Assembly (NCBI GenBank): GCA_963790545.1
Contig: CAWBPA010000017.1
Coordinates: 1,178,001 to 1,242,000, forward strand
DNA from: DATBJG01 sp963790545
Lineage (GTDB): Bacteria; Acidobacteriota; Vicinamibacteria; Vicinamibacterales; JAMQPK01
Reading direction: 5' to 3'
Length of the DNA: 64,000 nt
Shown: one piece after another, positions 42,128 to 53,255 of the stretch
Position numbering within the stretch: position 1 is the stretch's first letter
How the letters are laid out: each line of letters opens with the position of its first letter
Notes under the pieces: generated by a model
What the model was told of the DNA's origin: nothing
What the model saw: the letters and a program-made list of their open reading frames with translations, nothing else
The model's database searches: none
Translations under genes and position numbers: made by a program

Positions 42128-44471
42128 CTATCGCCCTCCGAGCTCGTATTCATCCTTCGGAAACAAGTCTGTATTGAAATCGTCTAGCGATCCGCGGTCG
42201 AAGTCCGGGCCGTATATCGCCGGCTCTGCCAGATACTGGGCCACGAGCTGATCCACGTTCACATTGGCACGTCCGTAGTGATCGCGAACGCGAGGATCGG
42301 CCAGACGCGTCGCGATGACCGCCATGTCGATCTCGATCGGATCATTGCTCCCCAGCAGAATACCCGGCACGCTGACGACGTACGGAAACACCCGGAGGAA
42401 ACCGTTGTGGACGCGAGCGGTCGGAGACCAGGTCGCGGCCAGGCCTTTCGGGCGCAAGCGATCACGCACCAGGCGGAAATAGGCGTCCGAATAGAGGTTG
42501 CCGGAATAGGCACTGCTCGGCCGTAGCGCGTCCGCCTCGATGATGTCGAACTGTGGGGGCGAGTGCATCAGGTAGATGCGACCATCACCGGCAATATGCT
42601 CGACGCGGGAATCGCTGAGCAGTCCCAGCAAGCCGCCATACGGATGCAGGGCGCTTAAGGCCCTCAGCGTATCGAGCTGCGAGCGAATGATCTCCACGCA
42701 GGTAATCCGCTCAATCTCCGGTCGTCCCGCCGCCCCGTAGACCGTATCCCCCGACCCCAGTCCGATAATGGCCACCTGTTTGGGATTGGGATGAATGAAG
42801 GCCGGCAGCATGCCAAGCGCCGTGTGCACTTCTCCGTACGGCATCATGCTCTGACCCAGGCCATTGACGAAGACGGTGGTCCGCGGCTGTGACGCGGCAG
42901 GCTCCACGCGAAGAACCGAGAGCCCCGATGCATCCTCGCCGTAGACGATTCGCTCAGTCGTGGTGCCGTGCAGGCGCGCCCAAAGTCGGCCGGCATCGGG
43001 CATCAGGAAGAGAATCAAGACGAACGCGACAGCCGTCGGCCACACCCATGCTGGCGCGAACGGAAACCCCGTGGCGCGATACCGTCGCACCTGCCGGGCG
43101 AAGCAGGCCGAACGCGAAGAGCGTGAACGTTCCACTGATTGCCGTGAGCACTTTCAGCGTGCCGGCCGTGCCAAGCACGCTCAGCAACACCCAACCGGTG
43201 AAGACTGTTCCAAGAACGCTCCCGCCAACGTTCGCCACGAGAAGAAGTCCAACCCGACGGCCTAGTCGATCGAGATCAGTCTGAACCACGCGTTGGAGCA
43301 CCGGAAAGCTGAACCCCATGAGAAACGTGGGTATGAGGATCAGGAGCGCGGGAAGAACAAAGTACAAGCCCACTAACTGCCAGGGCACAGCAGTTGGCGC
43401 CTCTGTCCCGCTGACCAGACTTTCAAGAAGTGCACGGAGCTGATCGACGCTGTCGCGCACATTCAAGGGATCGTAGCTCCCGAAATATCCCCGGATCCAA
43501 CGGACGTCGTCAGACACGCCAATGAACGCCGCGAACAGGCAGGCTGCCGATAATCCGACCGCCGTTTGAAGCGCCAGAAACGCGAGATCCGGACGGCGAA
43601 GTCGGGCAGCATAACGGCTGCCTGCGAGCGCGCCCAGGGCCAAACCCGATAGATAGATCGACAGGAGCGTCCCAAAGGTGAAGGCGGTCGATTTGACCAT
43701 CACGCCGAGCAGACGGAACCAGACAATCTCGAGCGACAGCGCCAGAAACCCCGACAAGCCATAGATGGCAATCCAGAAAAGGAAAAGGGGTCGGGAGTCA
43801 TTTTCCAACTGGTATCGCGTGCGGAAAAGACTCCTGACCCCTTTTCTGGAGCTGAAAAGACTCCCGACCCCTTTTGCGTGTGCCAGACGATCGGCAGCAC
43901 CGCCACGGCGCAGATCAGGTTGAGCGTCCCCCCGATCAGCAGGCTGCCATCCAGGCCGAACCGCGGAAGAATCCACCACGTGGCAACCAGCGCTCCGGCC
44001 GCTGCGCCAAGGGTGTTGATACCGTAAAGCGCACCAATGGTCGAGGCCGCGCGATCGAGCGTGGTCGTCAGCGCTTTCGCCAATAAGCGGAAGGGACATG
44101 CCCATGAAGAACGTCGGCCACAGCAGGCTCGCGAACAAAATGACCGCCATGAAGGCGGGAGCGATCGCCAGCGATCCCAACCGTTGATACAACAGGTCGT
44201 AGTAAAGACCTCGACTGAAGAAGCTGAAGAGTGCGATGGCAAGCTCTGATGCCGCAAACAGCAGGATGTTCGTGCGGCTGGTCACGCGATCGGCAATCTG
44301 TCCGCCACTCAGATGACCGATTCCCAGACCAGCCATGAACGCCGCCACGATGATCGTGAAGGAGTAGACATCGGTCCCGGAGAAGAACGCGAGCATGCGC
44401 TGCCAGACGACCTGATAGAGGAGCGCTGCGACGCCGGAGAGAAAGAAGACAAGAAACGCCGGAACCCGCAT
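42128..44471 (-). pseudogene. Membrane-anchored spermidine-synthase-like protein, disrupted
   Basis: One gene in several frames. The N-terminal half has many membrane segments (FLVFFLSGVAALLYQVVWQ, TFFMGMSLPL, FLALSLEIVWFRLLGV), and the C-terminal third is a spermidine-synthase/SAM-dependent fold (VAIIGLGSGDTVYGA, FDIIEADALRP). Such fusions are common in Acidobacteria and Deltaproteobacteria with unknown substrates. Frames change near 44085 and 43105, and a palindromic composite insert sits at 43780-43876 with another frame change. As read no full protein is made. Corrected length would be roughly 750 residues. Confidence 0.8.
43780..43876. mobile_element. Composite AAAAGGGGTCGGGAGTC palindrome inside a gene
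   Basis: One arm GGAAAAGGGGTCGGGAGTC at 43780, then the opposing arms GAAAAGACTCCTGACCCCTTTT and GAAAAGACTCCCGACCCCTTTT in tandem. The core is the same as the fdhE insert at 17422. It interrupts the frame of the spermidine-synthase-like gene. Confidence 0.75.
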
Positions 44472-44519
44472 GAAGGTTGAGACATTGTATCCGTCAAGGC
44501 GCGGACCTTTTTCGACGAC

Positions 44520-44645
44520 TGCTTGCCGGACCTAAAAGGTCCGGCCTACGTACACCGCGAAGGTCCCCGCACTACGTAGGTCCCTGCAGTAACGTAGGGC
44601 GGACCTTATTAGCTCCGCCGAGATTAGGTCCGCCGAGCCACGCAA
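44520..44645. repeat. REP-like palindrome cluster
   Basis: GCCGGACCTAAAAGGTCCGGC, then GTACACCGCGAAGGTCC, GTAGGTCCCTGCAGTAACGTAG and GGCGGACCTTATTAGCTCCGCC. Several partly degenerate units of the GTACGTAG family in a row. Confidence 0.7.
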
Positions 44646-44721
44646 GTGCAGCCCTAGCCCGAAATGTGAATCAACACTGCACCACGCGCGATTTGTGGCC
44701 GCAATTGCAGAGCTCGTCATC

Positions 44722-44770
44722 AGCCTCTGTTCAGTAAGTACTTGACACTACCCGCCGCGATGAGCGTAAA
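44722..44770 (+). promoter_or_regulatory. Putative promoter/operator of the first TonB receptor gene
   Basis: TTGACA at 44742-44747 followed by CTACCCG. A reverse copy of ACTGAACAGA lies just upstream (CTGTTCAGT). Both elements match sites before the second TonB receptor gene and the bicupin gene. A -10 around CGTAAAT is weak. Confidence 0.45.
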
Positions 44771-44923
44771 TCGCAGGATTGGATGACGCTGCTCGAACAA
44801 TGGTTCATGGATGGGATGAGCCGTCGTTCGTCGAATCTTCGAAGAATAGGTCCGGCCATCAGCTGGCGATGATCCAGTCATGAGCTGGACATCACATCAC
44901 AACCGAAACAGGGGGATATATCT

Positions 44924-47900
44924 ATGCGCGGGATCGTGAAGACTCTGGCCGCCGGGGCGGTGTTTGCTCTGATGCCGACGATGGCGTGGGCGCAGGCGAC
45001 GATTGCAGGATCGGTGAGAGACGCGTCGGGCGCCGTGTTGCCGGGCGTGACGGTCGAGGCATCCAGCCCGGACTCGATTGAAAAGGTCCGCACACGGTGT
45101 ACGGAAGGCTCCGGTCGATACCGTATCGAGGAGCTGCGTCCTGGCACCTACAGCGGTACGTTCACGCTGCCGGGCTTCTCGCCGGTGCGCCGCGAAGAAG
45201 CTGATCGTCAGCGGAACCGCGTCATCAGGCTTGGACGCCGAGCTGCGAGTAGGCGGCGTGCAGGAGACGATTACGGTCACCGGCGAGACGCCGGTGGTCG
45301 ACGTCACGAGCACACGCCGCGAGATCGCGCTCGACAACGAGACCATGCGAAACTTTCCGGGCCCCCGTAGCTACAGCTCATCTGCTCACCATGGTTCCCG
45401 GGCTGCAGACGAACCTCAACAACGCCAGCACCGGTCCGGTCTTCGCGATCTTCCCGATCCACGGCGGCCGCGGCGTCGAATCGCGTCTGACGGTCGAGGG
45501 ACTGAACATCAGCAACCCGCCCGGCGGGAACCAGCCGCCGAACTACACCGCCGACATCGGCAACGCGCGGAAGTGACGATGACCACGTCCGGCGGCCTCG
45601 GCGAGTCCGAAACGGCCGGCCTGACGATGAACATCATCCCGAAACAGGGCGGCAACAGCATGTCGGGCCTGTTCTTCGTCTCCGGCTTCTCGGAGGGGAT
45701 GCAGGCGGACAACTTCAACGCCGAGCTGAGGGCGCGCGGCGCCACGCAGCCGACGCCGCGTGACCCGCGTCTACGACGTCAACACGGCGGTCGGCGGCCC
45801 GATCGTCAGGACAGGCTCTGGTATTACTTCAGCTTCCGCGTGCAGGGGCAGCGGCAGAACACGCTAGAACGTCTACTACAACCAGAACGCGGGCAACCCG
45901 AACGCCTTTACCTACGTGCCGGATCTCAGCCAGCCCGCGTTTTCGGATCGGACGTGGGAGAACTACACGCCCCGCATCACATGGCAGGCGACGCCAGCGC
46001 AACAAGTTCTCGTTCTCGTGGGATGAACAGCCGGTCTGCCGCACGTTGCTCGGGCACGACCTCGCTGACCGGCTCGCCAAACTTCATTTTCCCGACCTCG
46101 CCCGAAGCCGATGGCCATGGCGAGTTCAGCCCGCAACGCGTCCAGACGGCGCGTTGGACCTCGCCGATGACCAGCAGGCTGCTCCTCGAAGCCAGCCTTC
46201 GGCACCACCTATTACCAGTGGGGCGGTCGCGAGCTCGACCCGAACCCGGACGAGGGATCTGGTGCAGGTGGTCAACATCGGCCAGACCATCGTGCCGGGC
46301 GTCGTCACCACCATGCGGTACCGCTCGCAGAACCCGCTGAACAACAGGACGAGGGGATCGAACTGGAATCGCAACGGCCTCGTACGTGACCGGCTCGCAC
46401 AGCATCAAGTTCGGCTATCAGGGCAACTACTGGCGGGACGACCGCGAGATGCAGACCAACACCCAGAGGCTGCGGGTACACGTTCTCTTCGGTGGCCCGA
46501 TTTCCGACTCACCGAGTACGTCAGCCCGTATAACGTGAACGCCCGCGCGATGCAGACGTCGCTGTACGCGCAGGACCAGTGGACGATCAATCGCCTGACG
46601 CTCCAGGGCGCTCTCCGTTGGGACCATCCCTGGAGCTGGTTCCCGGAGCAGGTCCAGCCTGCGAGCCGGTTCTTCCCCGGCGCCACCTTCCCGAAGACCG
46701 ATGGCGTGACGGGCTACAACGACATCACGCCGCGCATGGGTGCCGCCTATGACGTGTTCGGCAACGGCAAGACGGCGCTGAAGGTGACGCTCGGCAAGTA
46801 CCTGCAGGGCGCCAGCGTCAGCAACCTCGCATACGGCGCGAACCCGTCGCTGCGGATTCCGGGCGGCGGCGGCGGCATCTTCCCCCCGTCGGTCACCCGC
46901 AACGTGGGGCGGACGCGGACGGCGATTTCGTACCCGGATTGCGACCTGAACAACCCTGCCGAACCCGGCCAACGGCGAGCGTCATACTGCGGCCAGATCA
47001 GCGACCTCCGGTTCGGCAGCACGCAGCTCATCGGCGCGCAGTTCGATCCGGACCTGCTCTCGGGGTGGGGCATCCGTCCGTCGGACTGGGCGTTCGGCGT
47101 GTCGGTGCAGCAGGAGATCTTCCCGCGCGTGTCGGTCGATGTCGGCTACCACCGCCGCGTCGTTCACGATGTTCACCACCGGCGGCACCGTGCACCGACA
47201 ACCTGCTGGTCTCGCCGAGCGACTTCGCGCGCGTTCACGCTGACCGCCCCGAGCGACGCGCGTCTGCCCGGTGGTGGCGGCTACCCAGTTGGCCCGCTGT
47301 ACAACGTGAACACGAACGTGTTCGGTCAGTCGAGCAATCTGCATCAAGCCGACGAAGAGGTGGGTGACGACACGCGCGTGTTCGACGGCGTCGACGTGAC
47401 GTTCAACGTCCGCAACGCCAAGGGCGTAACGTTCTCGGGCGGCACCAGCACGGGCAAGGTGGTGAACGACTGGTGCGCCATCCGCGACGCCGTTCCCGAA
47501 AACCCCGGCGCTGGCCCCACCGGTTACCTGCTGAATCCGTACTGTCACACCGAGTCACCATGGCAGACGGCGTTCCGCGGCCTCGTGACCTACACGATCC
47601 CGCGCATCGACGTGCTCGTCAGCTCGGTGTTTCAGGACAAATACAACGTCGGCACCGACCAGATCGTCTCGCTGCTCGCCAACTACACGATGACGGCGGC
47701 GGACCTGGCTGCGGCGGCGGCGCAGATCGGCCGCCCGCTGAACACTGACCGGACCACTGACGGTGAACCTTCTGGCGCCGGGACAAGTGTATGGGGATCG
47801 AGTCCGGCAGTGGGATTTCGGCGCGAAGAAGGTCTTCCGCTTCGGGGTCGCAGCGGTTGACCGCGGGCGTGGACTTCTACAACCTGTTGAACAACAACGT

Positions 47901-48010
47901 CACGCTGCTGTTCAACCCGACGTTCGTGGCGAACCAAGCCGGCTGGCAGTCGCCGCAGCAGGTACATGAACCCGCGCGTCATGCGTCTGAACGCGGAGTG
48001 CGCCTTTTAG
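44924..48010 (+). pseudogene. TonB-dependent receptor, Oar-like, with multiple frameshifts
   Basis: Outer-membrane receptor of about 1,000 residues, closely related to the intact receptor at 50044. A signal peptide ends MAWAQ, and the carboxypeptidase-regulatory-like domain begins TIAGSVRDASGAVLPGVTVE. The plug has QETITVTGETPVVDV, and the barrel contains TAYD-like, AAYDVFGNGKTALKVTLGKYL, WGIRPSDWAFGVSVQQEIFP and RVMRLNAECAF at the end (TAG 48008). The frame changes many times between 45190 and 47900. GGGGGAT precedes ATG 44924. As read it cannot be translated, although every segment is well conserved. Confidence 0.85.
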
Positions 48011-48020
48011 ATCTGACGGA

Positions 48021-48710
48021 TTAGGACGGGCGCTTAGGGAGGTTAGGTTGGGTTAGGGCCCTAAGGCGCATGCCTAACCGCGGTTCATCTCCTACTGCTT
48101 TCTCGTACAACGACTCGCTCTTGACGAGATTATCGCGCGAGTCTTTCCCCTGATAACTGATCGTCATCGTCTTGCCATCGCGGGAGATCACTCGCCGCGC
48201 AACCCCTATCACCGTCCCCGCATGTGAGAGGATCGCCTCGGCCGTCTCGTCGTTCATCTTCTTCATCTTGATCAAGTCGGATCCCGCCGAGCCGGTCACG
48301 GGATGCTCCATGCTGTCGTAGTCAGCCACAAACTCCACCGTCGTGGACTTCCCATCGGCAAACACCGTCACGATCGTCGTCTTGATACCATCCGGACGTG
48401 CTTCATAAGTTCGCCGCTGGCTTTTGGGGGTCGGGCCTGGCGTGTACTTCGACTTGGCCACGTTGAGCACCCAGGTCCCGAGGATCCGATCCTGACTCTG
48501 TGAAGCGGAGATTTGCCCGACGACACCGTCACTGAGCGGATGATCGTTCGAGGCAAGATCCGGAGCGTAAGCGACGGCTGCGCGTGGGGGTGGGGCCCCA
48601 CGCGAACTAAACAATGGCTGGCGGGCGAGGACGAACGGACTGGCGGCCCAAAAAAGAACCGCCGCGCCCAAGATTGCCGGGACGAGCCGTTCGGTGGAGT
48701 GAGAGCGCAT
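48021..48710 (-). CDS. Exported hypothetical protein with 'GTWxLN' domain
   Basis: 229 residues with a signal peptide (LVPAILGAAVLFWAASP). The mature domain is LGTWVLNVAKSKYTPGPTP, SQRRTYEARPDGI, YDSMEHPVTGSAGSD and ISRDGKTMTISYQGKD: a beta-rich lipocalin-like pattern that recurs in Acidobacteria and Planctomycetes. Function unknown. Converges with the TonB receptor gene. Confidence 0.75.
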   Translation of the reverse strand: MRSHSTERLVPAILGAAVLFWAASPFVLARQPLFSSRGAPPPRAAVAYAPDLASNDHPLSDGVVGQISASQSQDRILGTWVLNVAKSKYTPGPTPKSQRRTYEARPDGIKTTIVTVFADGKSTTVEFVADYDSMEHPVTGSAGSDLIKMKKMNDETAEAILSHAGTVIGVARRVISRDGKTMTISYQGKDSRDNLVKSESLYEKAVGDEPRLGMRLRALTQPNLPKRPS

Positions 48711-48749
48711 GGCAGCTTCTCCTTTCTTGCCGAAGCTCCGAACCTACGA

Positions 48750-48785
48750 AAGTCTCAAGTCTGAAGTCTCAAGTCTGAAAGGCTT
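48750..48785. repeat. AGTCTCAAGTCTGAAGTCTC word repeat
   Basis: Tandem AAGTCTGAAGT/CAAGTCTGAA words downstream of the NmrA-like gene, matching the block at 4998-5092. Confidence 0.7.
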
Positions 48786-49736
48786 TATTCGAGTGGGATG
48801 CAGTGCTTGTTTGCGGCAAGCCACTGACGAAAGGTTTGCAGCGACGGGTTCAACGCCCGCGAAACTTCCACACTGCGCGCGCCGCAGAACACGTCCTGGA
48901 AATCCCGCTTGAACTGAAACATGTTGGCGAGCTCGTGGGCTCCGGTAAGAGGACAGCGTGCTGTACACCTCTGGTGACACATCTTCATACCGGACTTCCT
49001 GACCGAGCGCCTCGCTCATCTGAGATGCCATAGCCGAACCGGTCAAGTGCTCACCAGCAATACCGATTGTTCGTCCGACGAACTCGCGGCCCTTCTTGAA
49101 GAGCGCGTACGCACATCGGCCAATGTCTTCGACCGCGATGCCCGGCAGCTTCTTGTCGCCCATCGGAAGGGCGATCGTGAGCGTGCCGTCCTGGCTTCTC
49201 GTCGGATGCAGGCCAAAATGAATGAAGTTATCCCAGTAAAAAGACGTCAGCATGAACGTCGTCGGTACGCCGCGTTCGGTAAACAGACGATTCGCCTCCC
49301 CTTTGGCGTCGAAATGAGGGACCTTGTATTTCCCCATCAAGGTCGGCATCCGATCGTCGCCGAGCGGTACCCATCGGCGCGTATCCTCGAGGGTCGACCA
49401 GATGACGTGTTGCAGGCCGGCTTCTCTGGCTGCCGTCGCCATGGCTTCGGCCTGGGCCAACTCGCGCTCGGGCGAAAAGTGTTCCCAGAAATTCGTGAGG
49501 CAGAAGGCGCCGAAGGCACCCTCGAAGGCCGGCTTCAGAGTCTGAGGAATATCAGCGTCGGCAACCGTCACGGCCGCGCCACGTTGCGCCAGCGCTCTGG
49601 CGCGGTCCGAATTCGGATTTCTGGTCAGCACGCGCAGTGAGAATTCGCTGGTATGGTCGCCCAGAATGGCCCGGGCGAGCCCTCCGCCTTGGGCACCTGT
49701 TGCGCCCATCACCGCGAGGATTTTTTTGTCTGCCAT
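48785..49736 (-). CDS. NmrA/HSCARG-type NAD(P)-binding protein (one frameshift)
   Basis: About 316 residues from ATG 49736. Rossmann motif VMGATGAQGGGLARAI at the N-terminus, LRVLTRNPNSDRARAL (NADP-type) and VTVADADIPQTL; the middle part LQHVIWSTLEDTRRWVP is typical of NmrA-like sensors. These have lost the SDR active-site Tyr-Lys pair and act as redox sensors in eukaryotes; the bacterial role is unknown. A frameshift near 48955 separates the body from the true C-terminus (HELANMFQFKRDFQDVF..KHCIPLE). Confidence 0.8.
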
Positions 49737-49855
49737 GTGCAGGCGGTTGCGCAGGCCGCACCCGAACGGTGCTTCCAAAAACCCGAGGATTATAATGGCC
49801 CGCCACTGGTTCTCATCCGCGTCGAAAATCCTCTTAGCTCATCAAAAAGCGTATG

Positions 49856-49906
49856 TTGACACTACACAAGTATGGCGTATATTGTTCCTTACTACTAAAC
49901 AGATAG
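49856..49906 (+). promoter_or_regulatory. Promoter with direct-repeat operator before the second TonB receptor gene
   Basis: TTGACA (49856-49861) and TATATT (49878-49883) with a 16-base spacer. ACTACAC at 49861 and ACTAAACAGATA at 49894 are direct repeats 33 bases apart, one at the -35 edge and one just past the -10. The bicupin promoter has the same layout. Confidence 0.7.
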
Positions 49907-50043
49907 GTGCGACCTGCAGTGGCCCATCGCGCCGATCCGCAATCGTTTGCGCGGCGAGGATCACCCGGCCCGGAAGGATTCTTCGATCTTGAATCGATGA
50001 CCTTGTGCAGGTGCCCTCGGAAACATCGAATGGAGGTTGGCTC

Positions 50044-53000
50044 ATGCATCGAAGCGTGAACACGGCAACCATCCTGGCAGTGCTGCTTCTGCTCCCCACA
50101 CTCGCAGCCGCGCAGGTCGCACAGGCGTCGATTACCGGTGTTGTCCGGGACACGTCAGGAGCGGTGCTTCCCGGTGTGACCGTGGAGGCCGCCAGTCCGG
50201 TGCTGACTGAAAAGGTCCGTTCGGTTGTGACCGACGGCAGCGGTCAGTATCGAATTGTCGATTTGCTACCTGGTACCTATACCGTCACGTTCGCGCTAAC
50301 CGGGTTCTCCAATGTCCGACGCGAAGGCGTCGAACTAACCGGCTCGCTCACCGCGACGGTCAATGCCGATCTCAAGGTCGGCTCTCTGGAAGAAACAATC
50401 ACGGTGCTCGGAGAAAGCCCGATCGTTGACGTGCAGAGTGCCCGACGACAGCAAACGATTGACGGCGGAGTGCTGCAGGCGATTCCGACGTCACGGTCGT
50501 ACAACAACGTGCTTCAGGTCGTGCCAGGCATCGTGGCGGGAGACGGCCAGGTGCAACTGCGTCCAGGAATGTTGCTGTTTACCGCCCACGGCGGAAACGC
50601 GCAGGATGGGCGTCTGACAGTAGACGGCGTCAACACCGGCGCCTCCCGTGGAGGGTCGGGAGTCTCGGGGTACGTGCCGGATATGCAGAACGCAAGCGAA
50701 GTGCTTTTCACGATGTCGGGCAATCTGGGCGAAGTGGAAACCGGCGGACCACAAATGCAGATCGTCCCGCGCTCGGGGGGCAATACGATCAGCGGCTCGT
50801 TCTACGCGACCGGCGTCAGCCCGAGCATGCAGGACAGCAACTTCACCCCGGAACTGCAACGGGTGCTGACCGCGCCGGCAAAGATCCTCAAACTGTACGA
50901 TTTCCAGGCCTCGGTTGGTGGCCCCATCAAGCGAGATAGCCTCTGGTTCTTCTTCAATTGGCGCGAGGTCGGTGCCGGCGATGCCCAGCCAGGGATCTTC
51001 GCCAACCGCAACGCGGGCGACCCGACCAAGTGGACCTACGATCCCGATTTGTCGCGTCAGGCGCGCATAGATCAAACCAGAAAAATCATGGCGTTACGGC
51101 TGACATGGCAAGCCACGCCACGTAACAAGTTCACGATCTTCTACGACAATCAGCCCAATTGCACGAACTCCGGGTGGAGTGACCAGGACGATGCGTGTCA
51201 CTCCGTCGTGGACGGGTGGGTTCAGGGAGGCAGCCAGGTCAACGGGTTCTTTGGCCCCGGCCCGAATGCGCCCGAGACGGGCGACTACTCACTCAATCCT
51301 CAGCGAGTCCAGCAGGCCAAGTGGCAATCACCAGCCACCAGCCGGCTCCTGCTCGAGGCCGGCTTCGGGATCTACGCATCCCGGTGGGGCTACGAAGAAC
51401 GCCCCGGCAATCCCACGAGGAATCTCGTCCGCGTGCAGGAACAGTTTGGCAGCTTGCCTAATCTGAAATACCGCTCCTCGAACTGGCCCAATGGACGAAT
51501 TGGTGCGCATACATGGAACGCATCGGCCAGCTATGTGACGGGCGCTCACAACATGAAAGTCGGTTATCAGGGCGCGTTCCATAGAGACATCGACAATCTG
51601 TTTACGATCATCAGTAACGACCAGCGCCTCGCGTATCGGTTCGCCAATACCATCCCGAATCAGCTCACGATGGATGCCGGCCCCTGGAGGCGCCAGGTGC
51701 GCACGGAGTACATGGCGTTCTACGGGCAGGAACAATGGACGCGAGACAGGCTCACCGTGCAGGCGGCGCTCCGGTACGACCGGGCGTGGAGCTACTTCCC
51801 GGAACAGCAGGTGGGTCCGGACGTCTTCATTCCGAATGCGATTGTCTTTCCAACGACGAAAGGCATAGACACCTACAACGACATCTCACCAAGAATAGGC
51901 ACCGCGTACGATCTCTTCGGGAACGGCAAGACCTCGATCAAGTTCAACATTGGACGATACCTGGCGCCGGCCACCAACGACGGACGCTACGTGCTGCTCA
52001 ATCCAGCACAGCTCATGGTCACGCAAACGAATCGTGCGTGGACGGATGGCAATCGCAACTACACGCCTGACTGCAACTTGATGAACCCTGCGGGGCAGGA
52101 CAACCTCGCTGCCGGTGGTGACTCGTGTGGTCCATGGAGCGATCAGAACTTCGGAAAAGCTCGACCGGCGACGGCGTACGATCCGGCACTGGTGAGCGGG
52201 TGGGGCGTCCGGCCAGCCGACTGGCAATTGGGGGCATCGGTTCAACAAGAACTGTTGCCGAGGATCTCCGCTGAGTTTGGCTACTATCGGCGCTGGTGGC
52301 ACGGGTACCAGTCTCGAGACGTCACCGACAACCTTCTGCTGACAGCCGCTGACTTCGATCAGTTCAGCGTGACGGCTCCGTCAGATCCGCGCCTCCCCAG
52401 TGGCGGCGGTTATGTGGTGGGAGGGCTCTACGATCAGAACACCAGCCGGGTTGGCTTTGGTGTCAGTCAGAACAACATCCAGGCGGCCGAGGCCATCGCG
52501 AACTACGACCGTTACTGGGACGGGTTCGACATCAACGTGACAGCGCGGCTGCGAAATGGTTTGACCCTACAAGGTGGAACGAGCACGGGGAGGCTTGTCG
52601 AGGATATTTGCGACGTCAGGGAAATAGTTCCCGAAACGAACCTCGTCGGTCAGAACCTTGCCAGCCCGGTGTTCCCGTATTGCCGGCAGAGTGAGCCGAT
52701 GCTCACGCAAGTGAAGGCGCTCGGCAGCTACAACATCCCAAAAATCGATGTGCTGGTTGCCGGGACCTTTTCAAGCAGACCGGGAGTGAACCTGCAGGCA
52801 AATCGGGTCTATACGAGCCCGGAGGTCGCACAATCGCTTGGCCGTCCGCTCTCGGGCGGCGTCGCCAACATCACGGTCAACGTGCTCGAGCCAAACGTGA
52901 TGTTTGGTGACCGGATCGACCAGCTCGACTTCCGGATTGCCAAGATCCTCCGCTTCGGGCGGACCAGGACGAACATAGCTCTGGACCTTGTCAACGCGTT

Positions 53001-53112
53001 GAATTCGTCGGACATCCTGACTTATAACCCGCTGTTCAACGCCACCTGGCCCACACCGACGGCAGTCCTCACTGCGCGTCTCATGCGCATCAGCGCACAG
53101 ATCGAGTTCTAG
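50044..53112 (+). CDS. TonB-dependent receptor with carboxypeptidase-regulatory-like domain (intact)
   Basis: Outer-membrane active transporter, 1022 residues, Oar-like. Start 50044 is preferred to an upstream in-frame GTG because GGAGG lies eight bases before it and a signal peptide follows (TILAVLLLLPTLAAAQ). N-terminal Ig-like domain ASITGVVRDTSGAVLPGVTVEA, TonB plug from about residue 120 (EETITVLGESPIVDV), then a 22-strand-type barrel ending RLMRISAQIEF. Substrate unknown. Followed by TPR and CRTAC1-type genes in the same direction, a set that recurs in Acidobacteria. Paralogous to the broken receptor upstream. Confidence 0.92.
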   Translation: MHRSVNTATILAVLLLLPTLAAAQVAQASITGVVRDTSGAVLPGVTVEAASPVLTEKVRSVVTDGSGQYRIVDLLPGTYTVTFALTGFSNVRREGVELTGSLTATVNADLKVGSLEETITVLGESPIVDVQSARRQQTIDGGVLQAIPTSRSYNNVLQVVPGIVAGDGQVQLRPGMLLFTAHGGNAQDGRLTVDGVNTGASRGGSGVSGYVPDMQNASEVLFTMSGNLGEVETGGPQMQIVPRSGGNTISGSFYATGVSPSMQDSNFTPELQRVLTAPAKILKLYDFQASVGGPIKRDSLWFFFNWREVGAGDAQPGIFANRNAGDPTKWTYDPDLSRQARIDQTRKIMALRLTWQATPRNKFTIFYDNQPNCTNSGWSDQDDACHSVVDGWVQGGSQVNGFFGPGPNAPETGDYSLNPQRVQQAKWQSPATSRLLLEAGFGIYASRWGYEERPGNPTRNLVRVQEQFGSLPNLKYRSSNWPNGRIGAHTWNASASYVTGAHNMKVGYQGAFHRDIDNLFTIISNDQRLAYRFANTIPNQLTMDAGPWRRQVRTEYMAFYGQEQWTRDRLTVQAALRYDRAWSYFPEQQVGPDVFIPNAIVFPTTKGIDTYNDISPRIGTAYDLFGNGKTSIKFNIGRYLAPATNDGRYVLLNPAQLMVTQTNRAWTDGNRNYTPDCNLMNPAGQDNLAAGGDSCGPWSDQNFGKARPATAYDPALVSGWGVRPADWQLGASVQQELLPRISAEFGYYRRWWHGYQSRDVTDNLLLTAADFDQFSVTAPSDPRLPSGGGYVVGGLYDQNTSRVGFGVSQNNIQAAEAIANYDRYWDGFDINVTARLRNGLTLQGGTSTGRLVEDICDVREIVPETNLVGQNLASPVFPYCRQSEPMLTQVKALGSYNIPKIDVLVAGTFSSRPGVNLQANRVYTSPEVAQSLGRPLSGGVANITVNVLEPNVMFGDRIDQLDFRIAKILRFGRTRTNIALDLVNALNSSDILTYNPLFNATWPTPTAVLTARLMRISAQIEF

Positions 53113-53113
53113 G

Positions 53114-53222
53114 AGGTCGCTGAAAAGACGCGGTTTCACCACAGAGGCCACGGAGGACACGGAGAAACGAACCAATTACTCCGTGACCTCTGTGACCTCC
53201 GTGGTAAAGCGTTTTCTCAGCG
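53114..53222. repeat. CACAGAGGCCACGGAGGACACGGAG palindromic repeat
   Basis: CACCACAGAGGCCACGGAGG opposes CTCCGTGACCTCTGTGACC..GTGG with about 30 bases between. Lies after the TonB receptor stop and could act as a terminator or attenuator before the TPR gene. Confidence 0.75.
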
Positions 53223-53255
53223 GGTTGGAACAGTCCCGTTACAAGCAAGCGTCCG

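Larger units (their letters stand above)
44472..44923. other. Intergenic region with REP cluster and promoter, no gene
   Basis: 452 bases. 44520-44645 holds four REP-like units; 44722-44770 holds the likely promoter/operator of the TonB receptor gene. No coding signal noticed in the rest. Confidence 0.6.

Noticed and set aside
48744..49778. 344-codon frame as the full NmrA-like protein
   Set aside because: Its last 70 residues are Arg/Ser-rich without family character, while the proper C-terminus (HELANMFQFKRDF) is in another frame ending at 48785.
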